Positions 36,126 through 45,412 of a stretch of 64,000 bases of DNA are shown here, one piece after another. Both the position numbers and the translations under genes were made by a program. Numbering within the stretch: the stretch's first letter is position 1; each line of letters begins with the position of its first letter. The notes under the pieces are model-generated. The model was not told the DNA's origin and ran no database searches. It was given only the letters and a program-made list of their open reading frames with translations. The DNA comes from JBHHUI01 sp965248775 (GTDB taxonomy: Bacteria; Chloroflexota; Anaerolineae; Anaerolineales; JBHHUI01). The stretch spans positions 2,976,001 through 3,040,000 of the forward strand of contig OZ252150.1 in NCBI GenBank assembly GCA_965248775.1, written 5' to 3'.

Positions 36126-37136
36126 GTGACACATTTTTTCCGTTATCGCTGCCCGCCGCTTGTGCTGCTTATTGCATTGCTTCTATCCGCCTGTGCCTCC
36201 CCAATACAGAACGACGATCCCGAAAAGATAAACGTCGTTGCCACTGTCTCGCCGCTTACGAACATCGTCTATAACATCGGCGGAGACCGCATCGAACTGA
36301 CAGGTATCGTGCCGGAGGGCGTCAACTCGCACACATTCGAACCAACCCCCTCCGATGCCCAGGCGCTTGCACGTGCCGACCGCATTATCATCAACGGCCT
36401 CCATCTGGAACAGCCCACACTAACCCTGGCGATTGCCAATCTCAAAGCAGGTGCAGAAATTATCTCTCTGGGCGAACTCACCATCAGCGAGGCGGAATAC
36501 ATTTATGATTTTTCATTTCCGCGCGAAGTGGGAAGCCCCAATCCGCATTTATGGACACATCCTTTGCATGCACAGCGATATGCCGAGATTGTGACGGAAG
36601 CACTTAGCGACGCCGACCCCGAGAATACGGAATTCTACACAGCGAATTTTGAAGCATTCACCGCCCGACTTACGGAGCTCGACAAGGCCATCGCAACCAC
36701 CATCGAAAGCATCCCACCGGAAAATCGCAAGCTACTTACCTTTCACGACTCGTGGGCGTACTTTGCACCCTACTACGGGATGACTGTTGTAGGTGCGATC
36801 CAGCCCGCGGATTTTTCGGAACCGTCTGCGCGTGAAATGGCAAACCTGATCGAGCAATTGCGCGCTGAAAACGTTCCGGCGATATTTGGCTCGGAGGTCT
36901 TCCTCTCACCAGTGCTCGAACAGATCGCTCGTGAAGCCGAGACAACCTACGTCGATGACCTGGCAGATGATGATCTCCCCGGCGAGCCGGGCGATCCCGG
37001 ACATTCGTACGTTGGATTGATGGTATCCAATATCATGGTCATGGCAGAAAGCCTCGGCGGCGATCCAGGATTGATAGCCGGAATTGATGTCAGTAATATT
37101 CCCGGCCCTGACGTGGCTGTCGAACAACACCGTTAA
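36126..37136 (+). CDS. Zinc/manganese ABC transporter substrate-binding lipoprotein
   Basis: A member of the ZnuA/TroA cluster of metal-binding proteins, 336 residues from GTG 36126; a longer open frame from 36063 overlaps fur and lacks a signal peptide at its front. The lipobox is LLLSACA. Metal ligands expected for the family are visible: His in GVNSHTFEPTPSD, His in NPHLWTHPLHAQRYAE, His in LTFHDSWAYFAPYYG and the Glu/Asp site near the end (AEAS-like SEVFLSP ... TTYVDD). The long His/Asp-rich loop of dedicated zinc importers is missing; GEPGDPGHSYVGL is short. Zinc is the likely cargo because of the Zur-like gene. Confidence 0.87.
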   Translation: MTHFFRYRCPPLVLLIALLLSACASPIQNDDPEKINVVATVSPLTNIVYNIGGDRIELTGIVPEGVNSHTFEPTPSDAQALARADRIIINGLHLEQPTLTLAIANLKAGAEIISLGELTISEAEYIYDFSFPREVGSPNPHLWTHPLHAQRYAEIVTEALSDADPENTEFYTANFEAFTARLTELDKAIATTIESIPPENRKLLTFHDSWAYFAPYYGMTVVGAIQPADFSEPSAREMANLIEQLRAENVPAIFGSEVFLSPVLEQIAREAETTYVDDLADDDLPGEPGDPGHSYVGLMVSNIMVMAESLGGDPGLIAGIDVSNIPGPDVAVEQHR

Positions 37137-37138
37137 TC

Positions 37139-37975
37139 ATGGAACCAATCGTCGAATTACGTGACGTGAGTTTCGGCTTTGGCCGAACGCCCATCCTGGA
37201 GCAGATCGACTTGCACCTGCATCCGGGACAGTTGGCCGCGCTTGTGGGGCCGAGCGGCGCGGGCAAGACCAGCCTGCTCAAACTCGTACTGGGATTGCTG
37301 AAACCCACCCGTGGAGAAGTACGTCTCCACTCGTACGGTGGATCTGGCCGCGCGCATGGCGTAGCGTATGTTCCACAGGTGGAGACGGTGGACTGGAGTT
37401 TCCCGGTCACCGCCGAACAAGTCGTGCTGATGGGCCGCACCCAACGCGCAGGGCTCTGGCCGTGGCCACGTACCGCCGTACGGGCGCAGGCCAAATCCAT
37501 TATGGAGCGGCTGGAGATCGATCACCTGGCAAAGCGACACATCCGCGATCTATCCGGCGGGCAGCAACAGCGAGTCTTCCTGGCACGCGCTCTCATTGCA
37601 GAACCGGAACTTCTTGTGCTGGATGAGCCGACATCAGGTGTTGACATGCGCACCGCAGAAAGTGTTCTCCACATGCTCGCCGATCTGAATCGAGAGGGTA
37701 TCACGATCTTGATGACAACCCATGATCTGAATGCGGCTGCAGCGCACGTGCCCTGGGTGATTTGTTTGAATCGACGACTGATCGCGCAGGGACCGCCGGA
37801 GGAAATCTACACCCCCGAGATATTGAGTGAGACCTATCAGGGCGAGATGGTCGTCATTCGTCAAAACGGCATGCTTTTCGTACAGCAAAAACCGCACCAC
37901 CACACTGTCCATGATCTTGTACCGCAACCGGTCCCCGGCACTGACCCGACGAAAAACATTACAGAGCGAAGCTGA
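37139..37975 (+). CDS. Metal ABC transporter ATP-binding protein
   Basis: A 278-residue ATPase of the ZnuC/TroB type: Walker A GPSGAGKTS near residue 38, Q-loop around VPQVETVDW, signature LSGGQQQR near 140, Walker B LLVLDEPTSGVD near 160 and H-loop TTHDLNAAAAHVP. A His-rich C terminus (KPHHHTVHD) may sense metal. It starts 2 bases after the binding-protein gene, and the permease ATG follows its stop directly. Confidence 0.92.
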   Translation: MEPIVELRDVSFGFGRTPILEQIDLHLHPGQLAALVGPSGAGKTSLLKLVLGLLKPTRGEVRLHSYGGSGRAHGVAYVPQVETVDWSFPVTAEQVVLMGRTQRAGLWPWPRTAVRAQAKSIMERLEIDHLAKRHIRDLSGGQQQRVFLARALIAEPELLVLDEPTSGVDMRTAESVLHMLADLNREGITILMTTHDLNAAAAHVPWVICLNRRLIAQGPPEEIYTPEILSETYQGEMVVIRQNGMLFVQQKPHHHTVHDLVPQPVPGTDPTKNITERS

Positions 37976-38821
37976 ATGGAAGCTCTGATCACACCCTTTC
38001 AATTTGAATTCTTTCGCAACGGTACATTGGCCGCTGTAATTGTAGGCGCGCTCTGCGGCCTGATCGGTGTTTACATTGTGTTGCGCGGGATGAGTTACAT
38101 CGGTCATGGTTTGTCACATGCAGTCTTCGGTGGGGCCGTGGTTGCGTTTGTGATGAATTGGAATTTCTATCTCGGCGCAGGGGTGTGGGGCTTTCTGGCG
38201 GCGCTGCTCATAAACCAGACTGTGCGCCGCACGCGCATCAATGCCGATGCAGCGATCGGTATCGTGACCACCGCCAGCTTCGCGATTGGTGTGGCCCTGG
38301 TGAGTCGCTACCGGCGCTTCACGCGCTCTTTCGACGCTGCACTCTTTGGTAATGTCCTTGGTGTCACCACTGCAGACTTGCTCGTGATCGCCGCTGTTAC
38401 CGTGCTTGTGGCTGGCATTATCTTCTTGATGTACAAACAACTCTTGTTCACTACATTCGATGCCGATGTTGCACGTACTTATGGAATTCACACCGAATGG
38501 GTGGACACATTGTTCTCGCTTGCGTTGGCCGCCGCCATCATTGCCTCGATGCAAATCCTGGGTGTGACGATGATTGCTGCCGCCATCGTCATCCCTGCGA
38601 TTACAGCGCGTCTGCTGACAGACAGCTTCGGTCAGATGATTATTTACTCCACCGCGCTAGGTGCATTGACAGGCCTAGTGGGTATGTATGCCAGCTTTTA
38701 CGTGGACGTTTCGTCAGGTGCCACGATTGTGATCATTCAAGCGTTACTTTTCGGGATCGTCCTCAGTACGACTTCGCTGCGCAAACGCGCCGCCGATCGT
38801 CTGCTACACTCACACCTCTGA
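37976..38821 (+). CDS. Metal ABC transporter permease
   Basis: A 281-residue permease of the ZnuB/TroC type with about eight helices. It opens with MEALITPFQFEFFRNGTLAAVIVGALCGLIGVYIVLRGMSYIGHGLSHAVFGG, the N-terminal signature of this subfamily. The EAA-like coupling region follows GNVLGVTTADL, with VTMIAAAIVIPAITARLLTDSF near residue 205. It directly follows the ATPase gene, completing the transporter unit. Confidence 0.9.
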   Translation: MEALITPFQFEFFRNGTLAAVIVGALCGLIGVYIVLRGMSYIGHGLSHAVFGGAVVAFVMNWNFYLGAGVWGFLAALLINQTVRRTRINADAAIGIVTTASFAIGVALVSRYRRFTRSFDAALFGNVLGVTTADLLVIAAVTVLVAGIIFLMYKQLLFTTFDADVARTYGIHTEWVDTLFSLALAAAIIASMQILGVTMIAAAIVIPAITARLLTDSFGQMIIYSTALGALTGLVGMYASFYVDVSSGATIVIIQALLFGIVLSTTSLRKRAADRLLHSHL

Positions 38822-39011
38822 TTGAGCGAGTACAGCTCCTCTCCCTTCCAGCCAAGCCCGCCAATGTAAGCGCGCTCGACACGCTGAGATTCGCCTGTAC
38901 TTGCAAGTTGAATCCAAGATCATTAAGAGTCAGCTCGTATTCCATTACAACCTTCTCGAACACCCACTTCGGAAAATCGAAGCGCAAGGCCATCCACAAA
39001 TGTTAAGAAGA

Positions 39012-39030
39012 CCCCGCCAATTTGGCGGGG
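39012..39030. terminator. Hairpin, probable terminator in the 38822-39121 gene-free stretch
   Basis: A perfect 7-bp stem CCCCGCC/GGCGGGG with loop AATTT. It is not followed by a U-run on the + strand, so termination strength is uncertain. The 300 bases between the transporter and the convergent regulator hold no gene that I can see. Confidence 0.5.
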
Positions 39031-39121
39031 CTATGTAGCCTCTGATAAGATTTCCTGCCAAGAGATTCACCCTACCAGTCGGGTAAGAGCAATCCGTCTG
39101 TTTCCCTCACACCAGCACAAG

Positions 39122-40489
39122 TTATGACTTCATTTCGGCGAGAAACTTTTGTACTGTCTGCCGTCTCTTTTCACGTTCGCCCTGCTGGCGCAGAACTTTT
39201 GGCGCTGCTGCACGTTCGGCGCATTGATCTTCCAAAAGTGGGCATCGTTCGCACGTCTCATTGATGATCACATGCGGAACTGCGGTGTCATTTACAAAAC
39301 GGATCGTATTCTTGAGCGTAGGAGTGTTCTGAAAGCCAACAATGACACTACTGCGCATGTCAGGCTGCATCACTAGCGGGCGGGCAAACCCGATGCAGAG
39401 AAAACGCTCCTGCGATTCAAGGAACTCCGACATTTGAATGCCTACGGCAGGCACGTTTTCATTCGACGCTGATCCGTTCGGGGCGTCCAACCCGCGCAGC
39501 AACCGAATTGACAACCAGCGCCGACAGTGATGTTCGTGAAGCCCAACCCCACTCGGCAGCATCAAATTATTCATATGCAGCTGTTTGTGGAGATAATAAC
39601 CTCCATCTATATCGTGAAAACGCGGGAAGTGGAGTCGCAGGCCGAACCGTTCAGGAATCAATTCACTAAAACGATACAGGAGCATTTCGGGTGTTACGTC
39701 ATAGCGGGTCAGCATGTCGAGCAGCGGTTTCGGATTCCAACGTTCCAGATCGAACAAAGTCTGAACATCACGGACAAAGGCCGTTCTCGGCATTAGGAGC
39801 GCACCGCCAAAATACGAGGCCAGGAAGTCGTTAAGCAACTGCTGAAAGGAATTTATCTGGTGGGGTGTGGATGTGCGTGAGCGTTCCTTTAGGCCGAGTT
39901 CGCAATAGCCAAGTTCGCGCGCCAGCAGGAACTTAATCTGATGGTCTTGTAAACGCTTATTTATCAGAAGCCGGGGCTAGCTACCGTCAACGAAAACCGT
40001 GCGAAAGTCAGCAAGTTCGCCATCACGGGTAAGACGATCGTAGTCTAACTGGTAACCAAATTTATCCTGCAAAATCTGCTCAAGTCGCACGGTTGGGGGC
40101 GAGCCGTCAACCGATATTGAGAACTTCTCTGCAAAACCATCCGCTTCGGTTTCGATTTCAGGAAAATAATTCTCGTGGATTTCCTGGTAGGAACGTAAAG
40201 CCGCCAACAAAAACTGATCGTGGCGCATGTCGTAATGGCGACCAATACTGATAAGTGCATGCAGGAAGGCGCTCGCATGCACCGGCGCACGAGTAAGCAC
40301 CCACACAAGGCTACTTACTTCAAGACCGAACTCTTCAAATGGAAATTGGCGTACTACCGAAGAAGAGAGTGCTGTCTCAAGATGAGCCAGTCCAGGCTCC
40401 AAGTGGATTGAAACAAGCTCGTCATTGATATCGACTTTATCAAGCGGCAATAGAGAATTTTTAGAGCTGTGAAAATTGTTATCACGCAA
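39122..40489 (-). pseudogene. ScfR/RamB-like acyl-CoA-responsive regulator, truncated and interrupted
   Basis: Two same-frame segments (39977-40489 and 39122-39838) belong to one protein of the short-chain acyl-CoA regulator family (DUF2083/ImmA-like). Between them is an in-frame TAG at 39977-39979, after which the frame continues as PRLLINKRLQDHQIKFLLARELGYCELGLKERS. Conserved pieces: LVWVLTRAPVHASAFLHALISIGRHYDMRHDQF, ALRSYQEIHENYFPEI, FLASYFGGALLMPR. The N-terminal HTH normally present in this family is missing, since the frame meets the divergent malate synthase start. The C-terminal cysteine-rich end (NETCERCPLLEDQCAE) is intact. Relatives such as RamB control aceA/aceB, so the location beside the glyoxylate genes fits. 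It is probably decayed, although TAG suppression or sequencing error are possible. Confidence 0.72.
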
Positions 40490-42125
40490 TGATCACTTGC
40501 CCTGAAACCACAGTAGCACTTACGGGAATCGAAATCAGCCCCAAGCTCGTTTCCGGCCTGGATCGCGTCCTAACTCCAGAGGCGTTGGCATTTTCGGCGA
40601 ACCTACACCGAATATTTGACGCTCCCCGGAGGGAACTTATTCTGCAACGCTATGCCACTCAGGCCGAGATCGATGCCGGAACTATGCCTACTTTCCTGGA
40701 GGAGACCTCCCAAATTCGGGATTCGGAGTGGCAAGTTGCACCACCCCTGACGATCTGCAGCGCCGTTGGGTCGAGATTACAGAGCCCGTAGAACGCAAAA
40801 TGATGATCAATGCGCTCAACTCCAAGGCTGACATCTACATGGCCGATTTTGAGGATGCGACTGCTCCAACCTGGGCGAATGTAATCCAGGATCAGATCAA
40901 CTTAATGGATGCAGTCAGAGGCACGATCACCTTTACCAATCCTGCTGGGAAGCAATACGCACTTCGCGAAGATAGCGCCACACTGATCGTGCGTCCGCGT
41001 GGATGGCACTTAGAAGAGTCGCATCTGCTCATTGACGGTTTACCAATCTCTGCCTCCCTCTTCGATTTCGGCTTGTACTTCTTCCATAATGCACAGGCGT
41101 TGAGAGAGAACGGCAGTGGGCCTTATTTTTACCTGCCGAAGCTAGAGAACTACCACGAAGCCGCACTCTGGGATGATGTTTTCGTAGTTGCCCAAGATGC
41201 ACTCGGGGTACCGCTCGGTACGATCCGAGCCACGGTGCTGATCGAGAACATCCTAGCCGCGTTCGAAAGAGACGAGATTTTATACGCGCTCCGCGATCAT
41301 ATCTGCGGAATGAATGCCGGGCGTTGGGATTACATCTTTAGCGTCATCAAGAAGTTTCGCAATCTGCCAGGTTTCATCCTGCCCGATCGCGCACAGATAA
41401 CAATGACCGTCCCTTTCATGCGCGCCTATACGGAACTGTTGGTCAAGACCTGTCACAGGCGCGGCGCACATGCAATTGGCGGCATGGCTGCCTTCATCCC
41501 CAATCGCCGCGATCCAGAAGTGACAGCGCGCGCACTCGATAAAGTGCGCGAGGATAAAGCTCGCGAAGCTGCTGACGGCTGTGACGGAACCTGGGTAGCG
41601 CATCCGGATCTAATCTTGATTGCGCAAGAAACCTTTGAAAAAATTCTCGGCGATCGGCCACACCAGAAGCAGCGGCTCCGGGAAGAAGTATCGATTGGCC
41701 CAGCCGAATTGCTCAATTTTGTAGTTGCCAACGGTGAAATAACAGAGGCCGGCCTGCGTCTGAATATTAATGTCGGCATTCAGTACATCGCAGCCTGGCT
41801 CGCAGGAGCCGGAGCAGCTGCGATCTTCAACTCGATGGAGGATACAGCCACGGCTGAAATCTCCCGCGCACAGATCTGGCAATGGGTTGAGAGCCCGCAG
41901 GGAATTCTCGCCGATGGGCGTAATATCTCCCTCCAACTGGTTCGCGATCTGATGAAGGAAGAGCTTGGCTCGATTCGGGACCAGATTGGCAACCAACGGT
42001 TTGCGACCGGCAAATACACAATTGCCTCGGACTTATTCGATGATCTCATTTCTGCTGATGAGTTCATCGAATTTCTCACCCACCCTGCTTACAAAATTCT
42101 GGACTGGGACAAGGAGCGAATATGA
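40489..42125 (+). CDS. aceB: Malate synthase A, with a one-base frameshift near the start
   Basis: The glyoxylate-shunt enzyme making malate from glyoxylate and acetyl-CoA, of the ~530-residue A type. The N-terminal ~80 residues read in one frame (EISPKLVSGLDRVLTPEALAF, LFLEETSQIRDSEWQVA-like end) and the rest in another (PDDLQRRWVEITEPVERKMMINALNSKADIYMADFEDA). The shift falls at a run of four Cs at 40744-40747; one more C restores VAPPPDDLQRRWVEIT, the expected sequence. Catalytic pieces are present: GPYFYLPKLENYHEA, RATVLIENILAAFERDEIL, ICGMNAGRWDYIFS and SMEDTATAEISRAQIWQW. Isocitrate lyase follows with a 4-base ATGA overlap. A homopolymer error is the simplest explanation, though the frame as given is broken. 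Confidence 0.88.
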
Positions 42126-43441
42126 CCGACCAAGAGCAGATCGCCGAATTGGAACATAGCTGGGCAAATGATGCTCGCTGGAAGGGGATTAAGCGGAATT
42201 ATTCTGCAGAGGATGTTGTGCGTCTGCGCGGCACATTACCCATCGAATTCTCGTTTGCCCGCCAGGGTGCAGAACGGTTATGGCATTTGATCCACTCCGA
42301 TCGCTTCATACGAGCTCTCGGTGCTGTAACTGGCAATCAGGCAGTTCAACAGGTGCAAGCCGGGCTCCAAGCTATTTATTTAAGTGGTTGGCAAGTGGCA
42401 GCCGATGCCAACTCTGCCGGCCAGACCTACCCAGACCAGAGCCTTTACCCGGCCGATAGCGCCCCCAACCTCGTCCGGCGAATTAATACTGCGCTGCAGC
42501 GGGCAGATCAGATCCATCATATGGAATGTCGGGATAACATTCACTGGTATGCGCCGATTGTGGCTGATGCGGAAGCCGGGTTCGGTGGCCCACTGAACGC
42601 ATACGAACTTATGCAGGCAATGATCGAAGGCGGAGCTGGCGGGGTGCACTTCGAGGATCAGCTTGCCTCAGCCAAGAAATGTGGGCATATGGGCGGCAAA
42701 GTTCTGGTGCCTACACAGGAATTCATCACAAAACTGTTCGCCGCACGTCTCGCTGCTGATGTAATGGGCATTCCTACCGTTCTGCTCGCTCGCACAGATG
42801 CAAATGGTGCAAAACTCCTCACGAGCGACGTCGATCCCTGCGACCAGCGTTTCCTTACAGGCGAACGCAGTGTTGAGGGCTTCTATTACGTCTGTGCCGG
42901 GTTGGAAAGCGCCATCGCCCGCGGCCTTGCATATGCACCCTACTGCGACATGCTTTGGTGCGAAACGGCTCATCCGGATTTAGAGGAAGCGCGCCAATTC
43001 GCTGAAGCCATCCATGCCGAATTTCCAGGCAAACCACTCGCGTACAACTGCTCGCCCTCATTCAATTGGCGGCGAAACTTGGACGAGGCTGTAATCCGCA
43101 ACTTCCAGGAATCCCTCGCTGAAATGGGCTACAAATTTCAATTTGTCACCTTGGCTGGTTTCCACTCGCTTAACACAGGCATGTTCGAGCTAGCACAGGG
43201 CTATAACCAAACAGGGATGGCCTCCTTCTCTCAACTGCAGGAGCGTGAATTCGAACTGGAACAGCAATTCGGTTTCGAGGCAGTCAAACACCAATCCTTC
43301 GTTGGCGCAGGATATTTCGACCAGCTTCAGATAACAATCAGCGGCGGGAATACCTCGACGACAGCCCTGAACGGTTCAACTGAAGAAGAGCAATTCGAGA
43401 TGGAGGATGTTGCCGAACCCATAACATCCGGGGCTATTTAA
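42122..43441 (+). CDS. aceA: Isocitrate lyase
   Basis: A 439-residue isocitrate lyase, starting with a 4-base overlap with malate synthase (ATGA). The catalytic loop KKCGHMGGKVL with its Cys near residue 184 is intact, preceded by GGVHFEDQLASA, and DAEAGFGGPLNAYELMQAMIEGGAGG binds Mg. SPSFNWRRNLDE near 320 and the C-terminal QFVTLAGFHSLN are also family-like. It splits isocitrate into succinate and glyoxylate, so with AceB the cell can grow on acetate or fatty acids. A strong terminator follows. Confidence 0.95.
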   Translation: MTDQEQIAELEHSWANDARWKGIKRNYSAEDVVRLRGTLPIEFSFARQGAERLWHLIHSDRFIRALGAVTGNQAVQQVQAGLQAIYLSGWQVAADANSAGQTYPDQSLYPADSAPNLVRRINTALQRADQIHHMECRDNIHWYAPIVADAEAGFGGPLNAYELMQAMIEGGAGGVHFEDQLASAKKCGHMGGKVLVPTQEFITKLFAARLAADVMGIPTVLLARTDANGAKLLTSDVDPCDQRFLTGERSVEGFYYVCAGLESAIARGLAYAPYCDMLWCETAHPDLEEARQFAEAIHAEFPGKPLAYNCSPSFNWRRNLDEAVIRNFQESLAEMGYKFQFVTLAGFHSLNTGMFELAQGYNQTGMASFSQLQEREFELEQQFGFEAVKHQSFVGAGYFDQLQITISGGNTSTTALNGSTEEEQFEMEDVAEPITSGAI

Positions 43442-43470
43442 TAAAATTAAGCCGTCACATCCTGATTAAC

Positions 43471-43498
43471 AACGCCCGAGGAGTTTATCTCGGGCGTT
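43471..43498 (+). terminator. Rho-independent terminator
   Basis: A perfect 10-bp stem AACGCCCGAG/CTCGGGCGTT with an 8-base loop, followed by GTTCATTT. It ends the aceBA transcript. Confidence 0.82.
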
Positions 43499-43518
43499 GT
43501 TCATTTAACAATAGGTCG

Positions 43519-43749
43519 GCTAGACTTCACCTTATAACGTTAGACTATAAGATATCCGAGTTACATTCAGATTAAGTCGCCGACATGACACTGCCATTTC
43601 TCTTCGTCTTCTCCTTCGTTGTCGGCTTTGGTGCGGTGGTAACTCCCGGTCCGGTCTCAACTGCGATCGTTTCAGAAAGCGCGCGGCGCGGATTCATTGT
43701 TGGACCGCTGGTTGCAACCGGCCACAGTCTGTCGGAATTGATCATGGTG
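43519..43749 (+). repeat. Direct duplication of the lysE promoter and 5' end
   Basis: These ~230 bases match 44571-44801 at a constant offset of 1052 bases, starting in the upstream region (shared ACCTTATAACGTTAGACTAT) and ending after the first ~54 codons of lysE. Most differences inside the coding part are at third codon positions. Confidence 0.85.
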
Positions 43750-43800
43750 CCAGTGCAGGCGGCGACGGCGCTCAGGCACGCGATATGGAGTGTATTCTGA
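43585..43800 (+). pseudogene. Truncated LysE-family duplicate
   Basis: The first ~54 residues match the LysE gene at 44637 with one visible replacement (HSLSELIMV against HSLTELIMV); after that the sequence is unrelated and stops at residue 71. The differences between the copies are almost all silent, so the copies diverged while both coded for protein, and truncation came later. It is a 5' fragment without the remaining five helices and is unlikely to work. Confidence 0.8.
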
Positions 43801-43861
43801 TAATAGTAAATACTCACTCTGCTCACTGTCCGCTTTATTTAGGCGAACTCTCCCGCGGTAA

Positions 43862-44110
43862 TTAGGACCCATCGTCTTCACGTTTGTCGTAAAAGCTGGA
43901 TTGATCAGAATGGTTCTGATCGGGATTGAGGGCTGCCAAAAGAGTTTGCAATTTCGCAGTCAACGTGGCCCAATCTCGAAAGTAGTGTGCCTCACCACTT
44001 TCCACATGCTGAACCTTGCCGCGCCACTCCGTGCGCCCCTCCCCGAGGTCTGCTTTCCACAGCCGTACTGTAAATAGATTTGATCGATGAGATTCGAGTA
44101 ATTTATTCAA
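43862..44110 (-). CDS. Small conserved hypothetical protein
   Basis: An 82-residue soluble protein. The pattern LFTVRLWKADLGEGRTEWRGKVQHVESGEAHYFRDWATL resembles short proteins that I recall as recurring in Chloroflexota (a W-R-G-x-V/I-x-H-V-x-S-G-E core), often near regulators. There is no signal peptide or membrane segment. The function is unknown. It faces away from the truncated lysE copy. Confidence 0.5.
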   Translation of the reverse strand: MNKLLESHRSNLFTVRLWKADLGEGRTEWRGKVQHVESGEAHYFRDWATLTAKLQTLLAALNPDQNHSDQSSFYDKREDDGS

Positions 44111-44235
44111 ATTGGATGGCGCTCAATCGCCTGCGTGCATCTACGGGATTTCTCAACTGCCAGGCAGCCGCGTATGAATCCCCCCGGGGGACAGCCCGTG
44201 CTCCAAGAATAGGCGCGGAAAAAGAGTTGCCCATG

Positions 44236-44259
44236 GAACACCTGATGTATCAGGTGTTC
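44236..44259. terminator. Perfect hairpin, terminator-like
   Basis: A 10-bp stem GAACACCTGA/TCAGGTGTTC with loop TGTA and no U-run after it. It lies in a gene-free stretch (44111-44636) just before the inverted relic of the SARP gene end. Confidence 0.45.
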
Positions 44260-44271
44260 TATCCAGCGCTC

Positions 44272-44457
44272 GGGGATTAATCTCCGGGTTGTTTGTTAGG
44301 ACTACTCAGGTGAAAATAGCACGACAGGCGCTTCACAAGCGCTTCATAGTGTGAAATTGGGGGTGGTGGAGTTAGTCTGATTACGAGAGGGTATCCAAGA
44401 GCATCTTGGCTTCGATCAAGTCACTGGATTCAAGCCCTTCCGAAAACCAAGAGTAGC
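44272..44457 (-). repeat. Inverted relic of the SARP regulator 3' end
   Basis: Read on the - strand, these ~186 bases match 48624-48806: the last ~25 codons of the SARP/TPR gene, its stop region and the ~100 bases after it, at roughly 85% by eye. Shared stretches include GCACGACAGGCGCTTCACAA and ATTACGAGAGGG. It is a dead fragment of a second copy of that gene and faces the intact one, so lysE and the SARP gene are bracketed by inverted copies. Confidence 0.8.
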
Positions 44458-44636
44458 TTCCCATGCTTTTATATTTAATCTAAAGAAAAATATTGGCAGT
44501 ATTCCTCCTAAGAACCGTCTCGGAATTTGGCGACATTATCTTTTGGTGTTGTTCAAATTATGATAGATCAGCTAAATTTCACCTTATAACGTTAGACTAT
44601 AAGATATCCGAGTTACATTCAGATTAAGTCATCGAC

Positions 44637-45281
44637 ATGACACTGCCATTTCTTTTCGTCTTCTCATTCGTTGTCGGCTTTGGTGCGGTGGTAACTCCCG
44701 GGCCAGTCTCTACTGCGATCGTTTCCGAAAGCGCGCGGCGTGGATTCATTGTTGGACCGCTGGTTGCAACCGGTCATAGTCTGACGGAATTGATCATGGT
44801 GCTGCTGCTGGCTGTGGGTCTCAACGCCGGCCTGAACACACCACTCATCAGCACGGTAATTGCCATCCTGGGTGGGCTATTGCTACTTTGGATGGGGGCG
44901 TTCATGGCACGCGGAGCGTGGATAGGTACGTTGGCGCTCCCAAAACCGGATAACAATCCGCGACTACTGAGCAACTGGCAGCTCGTCGGTCTCGGGGTTG
45001 GTGCGACAATAGTCAATCCCTTTTGGTATGGCTGGTGGATCACAGTAGCGGCAAGTTACATCCTGCTTTCGCAAGGCCTGGGCTGGCTGGGAGTTTTAGT
45101 CTTCTTCCTTGGCCATATCAGTGCGGACTATCTTTGGGACAGCGTACTCTCCGGCGTCGTGGGACGCGGCCGCGCCTGGATCACCGACAGATTTTACAAG
45201 TGGTTGATGATAGCGTGTGGGTTATATCTGATTTATCTGGGGTTTGTATTCATCGCCACGCCGTTTGTCGGCTCTCGATAG
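44637..45281 (+). CDS. LysE family amino-acid exporter
   Basis: A 214-residue, six-helix LysE/RhtB-type exporter. It has the N-terminal GFGAVVTPGPVSTAIVSESARRG and internal ATIVNPFWYGWWITVAASY. The PGP in helix 1 is the family mark. The exported substrate cannot be told. A near-identical promoter and 5' end lies 1052 bases upstream. It is followed at ~130 bases by the SARP regulator. Confidence 0.85.
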   Translation: MTLPFLFVFSFVVGFGAVVTPGPVSTAIVSESARRGFIVGPLVATGHSLTELIMVLLLAVGLNAGLNTPLISTVIAILGGLLLLWMGAFMARGAWIGTLALPKPDNNPRLLSNWQLVGLGVGATIVNPFWYGWWITVAASYILLSQGLGWLGVLVFFLGHISADYLWDSVLSGVVGRGRAWITDRFYKWLMIACGLYLIYLGFVFIATPFVGSR

Positions 45282-45412
45282 TCGACGACCGCATGTATTC
45301 CTTATGAGTGAACCCACGCGCTGAAGAAAGAACGCTCGCGAAGGTTTTTCAATGTTTGAAATAAGTGTAAACTAGCGAGCAACACTCGTTTACTCAAAAG
45401 CAGAGATAGCTC

